Source: JAAYFT01 sp041655755
GTDB taxonomy: Bacteria > Bacillota > Clostridia > Tissierellales > Tissierellaceae
Direction: 5' to 3'
Assembly (NCBI GenBank): GCA_041655755.1
Contig: JBBAEY010000001.1
Coordinates: forward strand, 1 to 64,000
DNA length: 64,000 nucleotides
How positions within the stretch are numbered: the first letter of the stretch is position 1; each line of letters begins with the position of its first letter. The notes under the pieces are model-generated. The model saw nothing but the letters and a program-made list of their open reading frames with translations, made no database searches and had not been told where the DNA came from. Both the position numbers and the translations under genes were made by a program. Below are positions 7,730 through 14,894 of this stretch, piece by piece.

Positions 7730-9599
7730 ACATTAGCTCCCATATATTGTTTGTAAATTCGACAGGATCTTCTATGGGCAGTCCCTCTATTAGTAGGGCC
7801 TGATTATATAGTAGATTTGTATATAAGCTTATCTTTTCCCTATCGTTTTCATAGGATTCCTTTAGTTTGTCAAATACATGATGGTGGATATTTATTTCCA
7901 GTACCTTCTCTGCATTTACCTCTTGGCCGTCGGGCATCTGACTTAGTATCTTCTCCATCTCAATGGACAAGTCCCCCTTGGCTGACAAACACACTGGATG
8001 CATCTTTAATCTCTTTGAAGGCTGTATATCCACTACCTTGTCCTTTAATATCTCCTTCATATATTCAAACAAATCCTTGTTTTCTTCTATTTCCTCTTTT
8101 CCTTCCTTTTCCTCTGTTTCTATGCCCAGATCGCCGCTGGATACTGACTTGAATTCCTTGTCTCCATACTGCATCAGGACCTTTATGGCAAATTCGTCGA
8201 TGTCATCTGTCAGGTAGAGAATCTCATAGCCCTTGTCTTTTACCAGCTCTGTCTGGGGTAGCTTATCTATTCTTGAGATGGATTCCCCTGCCGCATAGTA
8301 GATATATTTTTGGTCCTCGGCCATTCTCTCAAGGTATTCTTCCAGTGTCACCATGTCCTTTTCCTTTGAGGAATAAAATAGTAGGAGGTCCTGCAATACT
8401 TCCTTGTGCATTCCAAAATCATTGTAGACTCCAAACTTCAATTGCCTTCCAAACTCTTCAAAAAATGACTTGTACTTTTCCCTATCATTTTTCAGAAGTC
8501 CCATCAATTCACCCTTTATCTTGTCTTCAATTTTCTTTGCTATTAATTGAAGCTGCCTTGTGTGCTGCAACATTTCCCTAGATATATTGAGGGACAGGTC
8601 TTCTGAGTCAACTACGCCCTTTACAAAGCTAAAGTAATCTGGCAGCAGGTCTGCTGATTTTTCCATTATCAGCACTCCTGATGAGTAGAGCTCTAGGCCC
8701 TTTTCATATTCCTTTGTATAGAAATCATAGGGCGTTTTACTGGGAATATAGAGTATGGCATTGTACCTCAGTGCCCCCTCTATGCTAAGGTGTATTGATT
8801 TTAGGGGCTTGTCAAAGCCAAAATGCTTCTCCGAATAAAAGTTTTCGTATTCTTCTTCAGTCAATTCGCTCTTATTTCTTCTCCAAATGGGAATCATGGT
8901 ATTTACAGTTTCTTCTTCTATATAGTCCTCGTATTCATCTGTGGAACCTTCCTTTAACCTAGACTTCTCTATATCCATCTTGATTGGGTATCTAATGAAG
9001 TCAGAGTATCTCTTGACTATGGACTTTAACCTATATTCTTCTAAAAACTGGTCATAGTCTTCTTCCTCTGTATTTTCCTTGATCTTTAGTATTATTTCTG
9101 TTCCCAGCTCCTCCTTTGCATAGGCCTCAATGGTATAGCCTTCTGCCCCCTCGGACTCCCACTTATATGCCATGTCGTCTCCATGACTCCTGGATATTAC
9201 CGTAACCTTGTCGGCCACCATAAAGGCTGAATAAAATCCTACACCAAATTGACCGATTATATCGAATCCATCCTTTAGCTGGTTCTCCTCCTTGAAGGCA
9301 AAGGAGCCTGACTGGGCTATGACTCCCAAGTTATCTTCAAGCTCTTCCCTTGTCATCCCTATGCCCGTATCTATTACCTTTAAAAGCCTTTTTTCCTTAT
9401 CTACTTCTATTTTTATATAATAATCTTCCTTTTTGAAGTCTATATTCTCATCAGTCAAGGCTTTATAGTAGATCTTGTCTATGGCATCAGAACCGTTAGA
9501 AATCAACTCCCTCAAAAATATTTCCTTGTGGGTATAGATGGAATTGATCATCAGGTCTAACAGGCGTTTAGACTCCGCTTTAAACTCTTTCTTCTCCAT
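7728..9599 (-). CDS. htpG: Molecular chaperone HtpG (Hsp90)
   Basis: A 623-residue Hsp90, the usual bacterial length. The N-terminal GHKL ATPase motifs are visible: LRELISNGSDAIDKI (N box), VIDTGIGMTREEL (DxGxG) and IIGQFGVGFYSAFMVADKV (GxxGxG). The middle domain carries GVVDSEDLSLNISREMLQ with the catalytic-loop Arg. I place the start at the ATG at 9599 because GGAAGG lies just upstream and the protein then begins MEKKEFKAESKRLLDLM. A longer frame opening at 9635 would start inside the CIRCE operator. A sigma-A promoter and a perfect CIRCE element sit upstream, so it should be repressed by HrcA and induced by heat. Confidence 0.96.
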   Translation of the reverse strand: MEKKEFKAESKRLLDLMINSIYTHKEIFLRELISNGSDAIDKIYYKALTDENIDFKKEDYYIKIEVDKEKRLLKVIDTGIGMTREELEDNLGVIAQSGSFAFKEENQLKDGFDIIGQFGVGFYSAFMVADKVTVISRSHGDDMAYKWESEGAEGYTIEAYAKEELGTEIILKIKENTEEEDYDQFLEEYRLKSIVKRYSDFIRYPIKMDIEKSRLKEGSTDEYEDYIEEETVNTMIPIWRRNKSELTEEEYENFYSEKHFGFDKPLKSIHLSIEGALRYNAILYIPSKTPYDFYTKEYEKGLELYSSGVLIMEKSADLLPDYFSFVKGVVDSEDLSLNISREMLQHTRQLQLIAKKIEDKIKGELMGLLKNDREKYKSFFEEFGRQLKFGVYNDFGMHKEVLQDLLLFYSSKEKDMVTLEEYLERMAEDQKYIYYAAGESISRIDKLPQTELVKDKGYEILYLTDDIDEFAIKVLMQYGDKEFKSVSSGDLGIETEEKEGKEEIEENKDLFEYMKEILKDKVVDIQPSKRLKMHPVCLSAKGDLSIEMEKILSQMPDGQEVNAEKVLEINIHHHVFDKLKESYENDREKISLYTNLLYNQALLIEGLPIEDPVEFTNNIWELM

Positions 9600-9628
9600 A
9601 ATATCTTTCCTTCCTTTTTCCAAATTTA

Positions 9629-9655
9629 TTAGCACTCTATAGGATAGAGTGCTAA
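9629..9655. promoter_or_regulatory. CIRCE operator (HrcA-binding site)
   Basis: A perfect TTAGCACTC-N9-GAGTGCTAA inverted repeat, identical to the CIRCE consensus, placed between the htpG promoter and its ribosome-binding site. Confidence 0.95.
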
Positions 9656-9662
9656 TAAGAAA

Positions 9663-9691
9663 AATGTACCATATTTAAATTTTTTTGTCAA
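9663..9691 (-). promoter_or_regulatory. Sigma-A promoter of htpG
   Basis: On the minus strand, TTGACA (9686-9691) and TACATT (9663-9668) are separated by 17 bp. The CIRCE element starts eight bases downstream, where HrcA would block transcription initiation. Confidence 0.75.
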
Positions 9692-9701
9692 GAATATGAG
9701 C

Positions 9702-10199
9702 CTATTTTTCATTCCTCAACCTTTCAAATAAAATATCATTCTCTAGGCCTATATGTTTGTGTAGCCCAGATTCCAATTCCTTCAGCTTTTTATATGTGGT
9801 TTCATAGGTCTGACAACTGGTAGGCGGAAGCTTGTAGCCATCGGTTACTTGCCTGAGCTCCTTCAGTATGTTCATAGACTCTAAATTGTCCCTCTCTGCA
9901 CTTTGGATCCCGTCCAGTATACTGTCCAATAATTCCATGGAGGGTTCCTTTTCATAATCCCTTATCATGTGAAATAATGACCTTTCTTCTTTGATAATAT
10001 GGGATTCCAAAGTAGTCTTTAAACATCCAAAAAGCTTATGTACCCTCTCTAAAACTTCCCCACTGTCAAAAAAATGGACCTTGTAAAGTGTGAAGCCTAG
10101 TCTCTCTATTTCAGGCAGCTCCCTCTTTAAATAAGCGTGGTGGTTCCTTAAAATATTTTCTATGATTTCAGAATAACTGGCATCTTCCCAATTTGTCAT
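9702..10199 (-). CDS. Hemerythrin-domain protein, RIC/YtfE-like iron-sulfur repair protein
   Basis: A 165-residue all-helical protein. The spaced His and Glu ligands of a di-iron hemerythrin centre are visible: ILRNHHAYLKRELPEIERL, LESHIIKEERSLFHMI, and LHKHIGLENDILFERL at the end. The last motif is close to the HxxxEN-LF signature of YtfE/ScdA/RIC proteins, which repair iron-sulfur clusters damaged by nitric oxide or peroxide. The N-terminal ScdA_N region present in many RIC proteins is missing, so this is the hemerythrin domain alone. The ATG has GGAGGTG upstream. It lies downstream of a peroxiredoxin gene on the same strand but is separated from it by a terminator. Function is by family analogy. 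Confidence 0.82.
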   Translation of the reverse strand: MTNWEDASYSEIIENILRNHHAYLKRELPEIERLGFTLYKVHFFDSGEVLERVHKLFGCLKTTLESHIIKEERSLFHMIRDYEKEPSMELLDSILDGIQSAERDNLESMNILKELRQVTDGYKLPPTSCQTYETTYKKLKELESGLHKHIGLENDILFERLRNEK

Positions 10200-10314
10200 T
10201 GAAGAACACCTCCTTTCAAGTATTCACTTGCTTTTCACAATATAATGATACCCCAATGTTTTCAACTTATTCTATTTATTAAAATTTACTATATTTTTTT
10301 ATGGTTCTGGACAC

Positions 10315-10345
10315 AAAAAACCCGTACCTATAAGATACGGGTTTT
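10315..10345 (-). terminator. Terminator downstream of the Sec-peroxiredoxin gene
   Basis: AAAACCCGTA-CCTATAAGA-TACGGGTTTT is a 10-bp stem flanked by A and T runs. It lies ten bases after the peroxiredoxin stop and separates it from the hemerythrin gene. Confidence 0.85.
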
Positions 10346-10354
10346 AATCATATG

Positions 10355-10966
10355 CTAGTCTTCAAATGCCTCGCTTACCTTCCACTCTTTCCATACGTTC
10401 CCCACTAGATGTGGTCCTGGTTTTAGGGTAGTCTTACCTGGTTTCCAGCCTGAAGGTGTAACCTCTGCTCCTTCTGTTTCCCTAACTAATTGGAAGGCCT
10501 TGACTTGTCTGATGCTCTCCTCAACATTTCTGCCTACTGGAGGTGTGAGAACTTCAAATCCCTGTACTACTCCATCTGGGTCTATAATGAATCTGCCCCT
10601 AGTCTCTACTCCGCTTTCCTCGTCATAGATTCCGTATAGTTTTCCTATACTTCCATCTTGGTCTGATAGCATGGGGAATGGTATATCCTTACCTATCATC
10701 TTGGACAATTCATTGTCATTCCACATTTTATGAACGAAAACAGAGTCCACACTCACTGATAATACCTCTACACCTAGTTCTTGTAGCTCTGGGAATTTTT
10801 CAGCAACTGCTGATACTTCCGTGGCTCAGACGAAGGTGAAGTCGCCTGGATAGAAACATAATAATACCCATTTTCCCTTGTAATCCTCTAGATTTACATT
10901 TACAAAGTCTCCCTTGTGAAATGCTGGTGCTGAAAATAATGGTGCCGGTTTGCCAACTTTAATCAT
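10355..10966 (-). CDS. prxU: Selenocysteine-containing peroxiredoxin (AhpC/Prx family), Sec at residue 47
   Basis: This is one 203-residue gene with an in-frame TGA at 10826-10828. Reading through gives YPGDFTFV-U-ATEVSAVAEKF, where U sits exactly at the peroxidatic Cys47 of typical peroxiredoxins (FTFVCPTE). Both flanks are in the same frame and highly conserved (MIKVGKPAPLFSAPAF before; VSVDSVFVHKMW, FPMLSDQDG, RGRFIIDPDGVV after), so this is recoding, not a broken gene. A bacterial SECIS hairpin follows the TGA. The ATG at 10966 has GAGGAGG seven bases upstream; an in-frame ATG at 11077 also has a G-rich site and would add 37 non-conserved residues. The C-terminal VCPAxW motif is EVTPSGWKPG here, so the usual resolving Cys is Thr. 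The only Cys left is in VLLCFYPGDF. The enzyme reduces peroxides. It lies divergent to a PerR/Fur-type gene. Confidence 0.93.
10792..10820 (-). promoter_or_regulatory. Bacterial SECIS element for UGA recoding in prxU
   Basis: Numbering from the base after TGA, the mRNA forms GGAA (6-9) paired with TTCC (31-34), an internal loop, and TCAGC (13-17) paired with GCTGA (22-26), closed by the four-base loop AGTT. A G in the apical loop at +19 fits the bacterial SECIS rule that SelB contacts a loop G about 16-37 nt after UGA. Structure was folded by eye. Confidence 0.75.
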
Positions 10967-11117
10967 TACTTGTTCCTCCTCTTTTTCAATTATACTACCT
11001 TCTACTTGTTCTTCTTTGGTTTGTTGGACCTTGGTTAGTTTTGGCCTGTTACAGCCAACCTTAATCTTCTCGCCCATCTACTCCCCCCTATTCTTTGTAG
11101 CATGTATTCATTACATA

Positions 11118-11146
11118 TATGATACCACATCATAATATAATGTCAA
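11118..11146 (-). promoter_or_regulatory. Promoter of prxU with overlapping inverted repeat
   Basis: On the minus strand, TTGACA (11141-11146) is followed after 16 bp by TATCAT (11119-11124). The -10 is covered by the inverted repeat TATGAT-ACCAC-ATCATA (11118-11134), a candidate operator for the divergent Fur-family regulator. The repeat is not a textbook Per box. Confidence 0.6.
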
Positions 11147-11190
11147 GATAAAATAGAAATGACTTTATATGACTTTTCTTTCATATAAGC

Positions 11191-11219
11191 TTGACAATAG
11201 CTGCTCTTCTTAATATAAT
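11191..11219 (+). promoter_or_regulatory. Sigma-A promoter of the PerR/Fur-like gene
   Basis: TTGACA (11191-11196) and TATAAT (11214-11219) with a 17-bp spacer: a consensus promoter 38 bp before the start codon. Confidence 0.85.
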
Positions 11220-11257
11220 TAGCTCAAAGTGAAATATAATATAAAGGTGAGGATAAT

Positions 11258-11665
11258 ATGGATTCACAAGCGATTGCAGAGCAATTGTTAAATCATGGAA
11301 TAAAACCCTCTTACCCTAGACTACAAATATATAAATACCTCTATATGAAACGAAATCACCCAACGGTGGATACCATTTACAACAGTCTAGTTAAGGAAAT
11401 ACCAACCCTGTCCAAGACTACAGTCTATAATACCTTAAATCTCTTTATTGACGCCCATCTAGTGACTTCTTTGAACCTAGATGAAAACGAAAAGAGATAC
11501 GAAATCATTATTCACGATCATTCGCATTTTAAATGCGAACTTTGCGGCAATATTTACGATATTCCCTATGAAAATATCCAATTGCTGCCGGAAGGATATG
11601 AGGGCTTCCAAATAAAAGAGGTGCAGATTTTCCTAGGTGGAATATGCGAGCATTGCAAAAAATAG
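11258..11665 (+). CDS. Fur-family transcriptional regulator, PerR-like
   Basis: A 135-residue metalloregulator. The N-terminal winged helix runs to about residue 80 (RNHPTVDTIYNSLVKEIPTL, SKTTVYNTLNLFIDAHLV), followed by the dimerisation domain with the metal-ligand segment IHDHSHFKCELCGNIYDI and a C-terminal GGICEHCKK. The two CxxC pairs form the structural zinc site of PerR/Fur. PerR senses peroxide through iron-catalysed His oxidation. Divergent placement next to a peroxiredoxin supports that role. The ATG has AAGGTGAGG upstream. PerR and Fur cannot be separated with certainty by eye. Confidence 0.88.
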   Translation: MDSQAIAEQLLNHGIKPSYPRLQIYKYLYMKRNHPTVDTIYNSLVKEIPTLSKTTVYNTLNLFIDAHLVTSLNLDENEKRYEIIIHDHSHFKCELCGNIYDIPYENIQLLPEGYEGFQIKEVQIFLGGICEHCKK

Positions 11666-11689
11666 ATAGGTCAACCTATCTATTTTATT
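11660..11689. terminator. Bidirectional terminator between the perR-like and patB-like genes
   Basis: AAATAGATAGG-TCA-ACCTATCTATTTT is a stem of about ten bp with A and T runs on both sides. It overlaps the stop codons of both convergent genes. Confidence 0.8.
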
Positions 11690-12852
11690 TGTTTAACTGC
11701 ATATTCTATTCTCTTTAAAGCATCTTCTATTACGGATCTTGCTGTCCCTATATTAAGTCTTAAAAAGCCACGCCCCTCTTCCCCAAACATGGAACCATCG
11801 TTTAGGTATACCTTTCCCTCTTCTATCATCAACTTAAATAATTCTTCTGCCTCAAGTCCAAGTCCCCTGCAATCCAACCAAAGCAGGTGGGTGCCCTCTG
11901 GCTTAATCACCTTAATCCCCCTTATATTCTTCTCTATATATTCAAGGGCGAACTCCATGTTGGCCTCTAGATATTTTAAAACTTCTGAAAGCCAGTCCCT
12001 ACTATGATTATAAGCTGCCTCTAAGGCTACTACACCAAATAGGGAGCTATGACCCAATTCTGATTTTGCAAATCTTTGACTAAACTTGTCCCTTATCTCT
12101 TCATTGGGAATGATTGCAACTGATGTGGATAGGCCAGCAATGTTAAAGGTCTTGCTTGGAGCTATTAGGGTTATGCTGTTGTCCCTCATATAATCCGAAA
12201 GAGATGCTATATTTATGTGCCTATGCCCCTGGAATAAGAGATCACAATGTATTTCATCGGAGATGATGGAAACGTCGTTTTCTTCGCATAGCTTAGAAAG
12301 CTTCATCAGCTCCTCTTCAGTCCAGACCCTGCCCACTGGATTGTGAGGGCTGCAAAACATCAAGGTTTTGGCTGTCCTTAGTTTTTTCTCCAAATCGTCA
12401 AAGTCTATGGCATACTTGCCATCTTTTATTATGAGGGGATTGGACACCAAGTCCTTCTCATTGTTGTCAATTACCCTATAAAAGGGTGGATAGGCTGGAG
12501 TCTGGATGACAATTTGATCGTTTTTCTCTGTAAATACCTTGATTCCCAGATTAAATCCTGCCACGACTCCAGGGGTAAATAATATCCATTCCTTTTTAAT
12601 CTCCCAATTATACCTATCTTTGACCCAATTAATAATGGCATCATATACTGTATCTTCTACATAATTATATCCAAAAACGCCGTGTTCAACTCTTTTCCCC
12701 AGGGCTTCAATTATTTCAGGGCTGGTCTTGAAATCCATGTCAGCTATCCATACTGGCAATATGTCATCAACATTGTAGTCTCCTTCCATGGGGCCCCATT
12801 TGACGCTATCTGTATGTCTTCTATCTACTATTTCATCAAAATTATATTTCAT
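11680..12852 (-). CDS. PatB/MalY-family PLP-dependent C-S lyase/aminotransferase
   Basis: A 390-residue fold-type I PLP enzyme. It begins MKYNFDEIVDRRHTDSVKWG, the typical opening of the PatB/MalY family. It carries VWIADMDFKTSPEI, the cofactor Asn in FCSPHNPVGRVWTEEEL, the Asp in IISDEIHCDLLF, the Schiff-base Lys in APSKTFNIAGLSTS and the C-terminal Arg in GFLRLNIGTARS. Members cleave cystathionine or cysteine conjugates (beta-lyase), and some act as aminotransferases. It is transcribed alone and ends at a shared terminator. GGGAGGG precedes the ATG. Which C-S substrate it uses cannot be read from the sequence. Confidence 0.92.
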   Translation of the reverse strand: MKYNFDEIVDRRHTDSVKWGPMEGDYNVDDILPVWIADMDFKTSPEIIEALGKRVEHGVFGYNYVEDTVYDAIINWVKDRYNWEIKKEWILFTPGVVAGFNLGIKVFTEKNDQIVIQTPAYPPFYRVIDNNEKDLVSNPLIIKDGKYAIDFDDLEKKLRTAKTLMFCSPHNPVGRVWTEEELMKLSKLCEENDVSIISDEIHCDLLFQGHRHINIASLSDYMRDNSITLIAPSKTFNIAGLSTSVAIIPNEEIRDKFSQRFAKSELGHSSLFGVVALEAAYNHSRDWLSEVLKYLEANMEFALEYIEKNIRGIKVIKPEGTHLLWLDCRGLGLEAEELFKLMIEEGKVYLNDGSMFGEEGRGFLRLNIGTARSVIEDALKRIEYAVKQIK

Positions 12853-12941
12853 CAGCTTACCCTCCCTGCTTCTTAAGTATATTATCTATTATTTCATTTG
12901 TAAAATCAAGGTAAATTACTCATATTTCGACAAATATCTGC

Positions 12942-13562
12942 CTATACCAACTTTAATATCCCCAAGACCATAAGGAGAACACCTATTAGCCAGGACAAAT
13001 CTATGTTGGTCTTCTGTGCAAACCTTTTTCCAAGCCCTAGGCCAATCCTGACAAAGGCCATGCCTATTAGAAAGGATAGGAGAATGGCCTGAATAAAATT
13101 AATCCCTCCCAGACTGCTTCCAAATCCTACTGCCAATGAGTCCAGGGAAAGGGCTAGGGCCAGATATAGTGCCTCCCTTGAATCTAGTATCTTGGAATCA
13201 TTGAGGTCCGCTTTTGTAGCATCTACATAGATATCTATTATAAACCAAAAATCAAATAGCTTGATTTTAACCTTTTCATTGTTTCTTAGCTTTGCCCTTA
13301 GATAGGATTTGATTATGCTCTCCAATAAATAGTAGACCCCCAAGACAAATAGTATGACAAAACTCAATATAGATGTGATGCATTGGGGAAGGATTTTTCT
13401 TATTTGAGAGCCAAACAAGATGGCTGAACCTAGGAATATAGAGCAAATACCATTTATTATCACTAGGGATATAAATGGTATCTTTATCTTATTTGTCCCA
13501 TAGGCCAGACTGACTACAAAGGCGTCTAAAGATAGTGACAATGCTAATATTAGGCTTTGCAT
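12942..13562 (-). CDS. ytaF: Sporulation membrane protein YtaF (MntP-like fold)
   Basis: A 206-residue six-helix membrane protein made of two homologous halves. Each half starts with a similar helix: LALSLSLDAFVVSLAYG near residue 5 and LALALSLDSLAVGFGSSLGG near residue 135. The repeated LSLDxxxV with an acidic residue in the membrane is shared with the manganese exporter MntP; the YtaF branch is annotated as sporulation-related. The ATG is preceded by AGAGAGG, but this site lies in the 3' arm of an 11-bp hairpin. It is the last gene of the NifX/MRP cluster and may be co-transcribed with it. Confidence 0.85.
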   Translation of the reverse strand: MQSLILALSLSLDAFVVSLAYGTNKIKIPFISLVIINGICSIFLGSAILFGSQIRKILPQCITSILSFVILFVLGVYYLLESIIKSYLRAKLRNNEKVKIKLFDFWFIIDIYVDATKADLNDSKILDSREALYLALALSLDSLAVGFGSSLGGINFIQAILLSFLIGMAFVRIGLGLGKRFAQKTNIDLSWLIGVLLMVLGILKLV

Positions 13563-13565
13563 ATA

Positions 13566-13613
13566 AACACCTCTCTATTATATAAACTATTACATTTTAT
13601 TCAGAGAGGTGTT
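13566..13613 (-). promoter_or_regulatory. Hairpin sequestering the ytaF ribosome-binding site
   Basis: AACACCTCTCT (5' arm in the mRNA) pairs perfectly with AGAGAGGTGTT (3' arm) over 11 bp with a 26-nt loop. The 3' arm contains the Shine-Dalgarno sequence four bases before the ytaF ATG. It could block translation unless melted or co-folded. Confidence 0.5.
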
Positions 13614-13624
13614 ATCTGTTACAT

Positions 13625-13978
13625 TTAGTTGTCCTCGTGATGGTGATCGTCTTTACAGGGTTGGCTGTTTCCCTCCAAATCTCCCTCTAAGTATGCGGTA
13701 ACTGCTGCCTGGGCTTCACCAGATACCCCTACTATTACTTCTATCCCATTTTCCTCAAATATCTTGATGGCACTACCGCCCATACTGCCTGACATGATGA
13801 CCTCTACTCCCATGTCCTTGAGGAAAACTGGAAGATAACCCGGTTGATGGCCCGGGTTTGCTATGGATTCTTCCCTTACTATTGACTTGTCTTCAATATC
13901 AAAAATATTGAAGTTGGCACAATATCCAAAGTGCTCTGTTATATTTTGACCTTCACTTGCTACAGCTATCTTGACCAT
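13625..13978 (-). CDS. NifX/NifB-C-terminal-like (dinitrogenase iron-molybdenum cofactor) domain protein
   Basis: A 117-residue protein of the Nitro_FeMo-Co fold (MVKIAVASEGQNITEHFGYC). NITEHFG is the conserved cofactor-binding segment, and VEVIMSGSMGGSAIKIFEENGIEVIVG forms the second half of the ribonuclease-H-like fold. It ends in a His/Asp-rich tail (CKDDHHHEDN) suggestive of metal binding. I use the second ATG (13978), which has GAGGAGG eight bases upstream; the ATG at 13984 is too close to it. No nitrogenase genes are present, so the role is probably carrying or sensing an iron(-molybdenum) species together with the two MRP ATPases upstream. Confidence 0.88.
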   Translation of the reverse strand: MVKIAVASEGQNITEHFGYCANFNIFDIEDKSIVREESIANPGHQPGYLPVFLKDMGVEVIMSGSMGGSAIKIFEENGIEVIVGVSGEAQAAVTAYLEGDLEGNSQPCKDDHHHEDN

Positions 13979-14009
13979 AATCATTACCTCCTCAATATTT
14001 AAATATATT

Positions 14010-14894
14010 CTACAGGCTAGGTCCTTCTTGTTCCTCTAACAATATTTTCCTTGTCTTTTCATAAAGCTCCCTTGTAGCTCTGCCTGATGAACAATCAACA
14101 TCTACTATGGTCTTGCCCATGTTAATGGCCTTTACTGCCTGTGAATCAAAGGGTATTTTCCCCACTAGGGCCAGGCCCTTTTCCCTGCAGTATTCCTCTA
14201 TTTTTTTCGTATTTTCAATATTGGTGTCGTATTTGTTGACGCAGACGGCAGTTTTTGTTCCAAATCTAGATGCCGTCTTTATAATACGTTCCATGTCGCT
14301 AATACCCGATATGGAGGGCTCTGCCACTACTAGAACCATATCAACACCGCTGAGTGAAGCTATGACAGGACAGCCAATCCCCGGTGAACCATCTATGATG
14401 GCAAACTCTGCGTCCTTTGCTTCTGAGTGCATTTGTTTCTTCACTTCTGTGACCAAGAGTCCAGATGTACCCTCTCCCATTTTTAGGTGGGCTGTGGAAA
14501 AGACCTTGCCCTTGTTTTTATATAGGGCCAGCTCCCCTGCCACTGTATCCTCCATAGTAATTGCCCCTACTGGACACACTAATTCACAAACAGCACATCC
14601 TTCGCACGCAAAGGGGTCCACCCTATAACTGTCATCTACATAGATGGCATTAAACCTACAACTTTGCTTGCATAGGTCACAGTCTATACACAAGTCTGGA
14701 TTTATCTCTGCCTTTTGCAGGGCATAGTAGTCGCTTTTCTCCGCCTCTATCTCCTGATCTGTTATGAGGTGCAAGTTTGGTGCATCTACATCACAATCTG
14801 CATAGGCTCTAGCATCGGAAAGTTTGATAAATGCACTGGCTATGGTAGTCTTGCCTGTGCCTCCCTTTCCACTAAGAATTAGTAGTTGTTTCAT
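14010..14894 (-). CDS. MinD/MRP-type P-loop ATPase with inserted 2[4Fe-4S] ferredoxin domain (second copy)
   Basis: A 294-residue protein. A deviant Walker A (SGKGGTGKTTIASAF) opens the protein, and a ferredoxin insertion at about residues 60-120 carries CIDCDLCKQSC and CEGCAVCELVCPVGAI, enough for two [4Fe-4S] clusters. The switch region IIDGSPGIGCPVIASLSG and the NKYD nucleotide motif complete the MinD/Mrp fold. Related ATPases act as scaffolds or carriers for iron-sulfur clusters. It overlaps the preceding homologue by 23 bp with its own AAAGGAGGTG ribosome site, so the pair probably forms a heterodimer. The tail EQEGPSL is unremarkable. Confidence 0.9.
   Translation of the reverse strand: MKQLLILSGKGGTGKTTIASAFIKLSDARAYADCDVDAPNLHLITDQEIEAEKSDYYALQKAEINPDLCIDCDLCKQSCRFNAIYVDDSYRVDPFACEGCAVCELVCPVGAITMEDTVAGELALYKNKGKVFSTAHLKMGEGTSGLLVTEVKKQMHSEAKDAEFAIIDGSPGIGCPVIASLSGVDMVLVVAEPSISGISDMERIIKTASRFGTKTAVCVNKYDTNIENTKKIEEYCREKGLALVGKIPFDSQAVKAINMGKTIVDVDCSSGRATRELYEKTRKILLEEQEGPSL

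Noticed and set aside
9600..9635. N-terminal extension of HtpG
   Set aside because: It would begin inside the CIRCE operator, and the ATG at 9599 has a good ribosome site and gives the family length.
10355..11077. Peroxiredoxin gene as a frameshifted or nonsense pseudogene
   Set aside because: The interruption is a single TGA exactly at the catalytic position, the frame is unchanged and the downstream part is fully conserved, so selenocysteine recoding explains it better.
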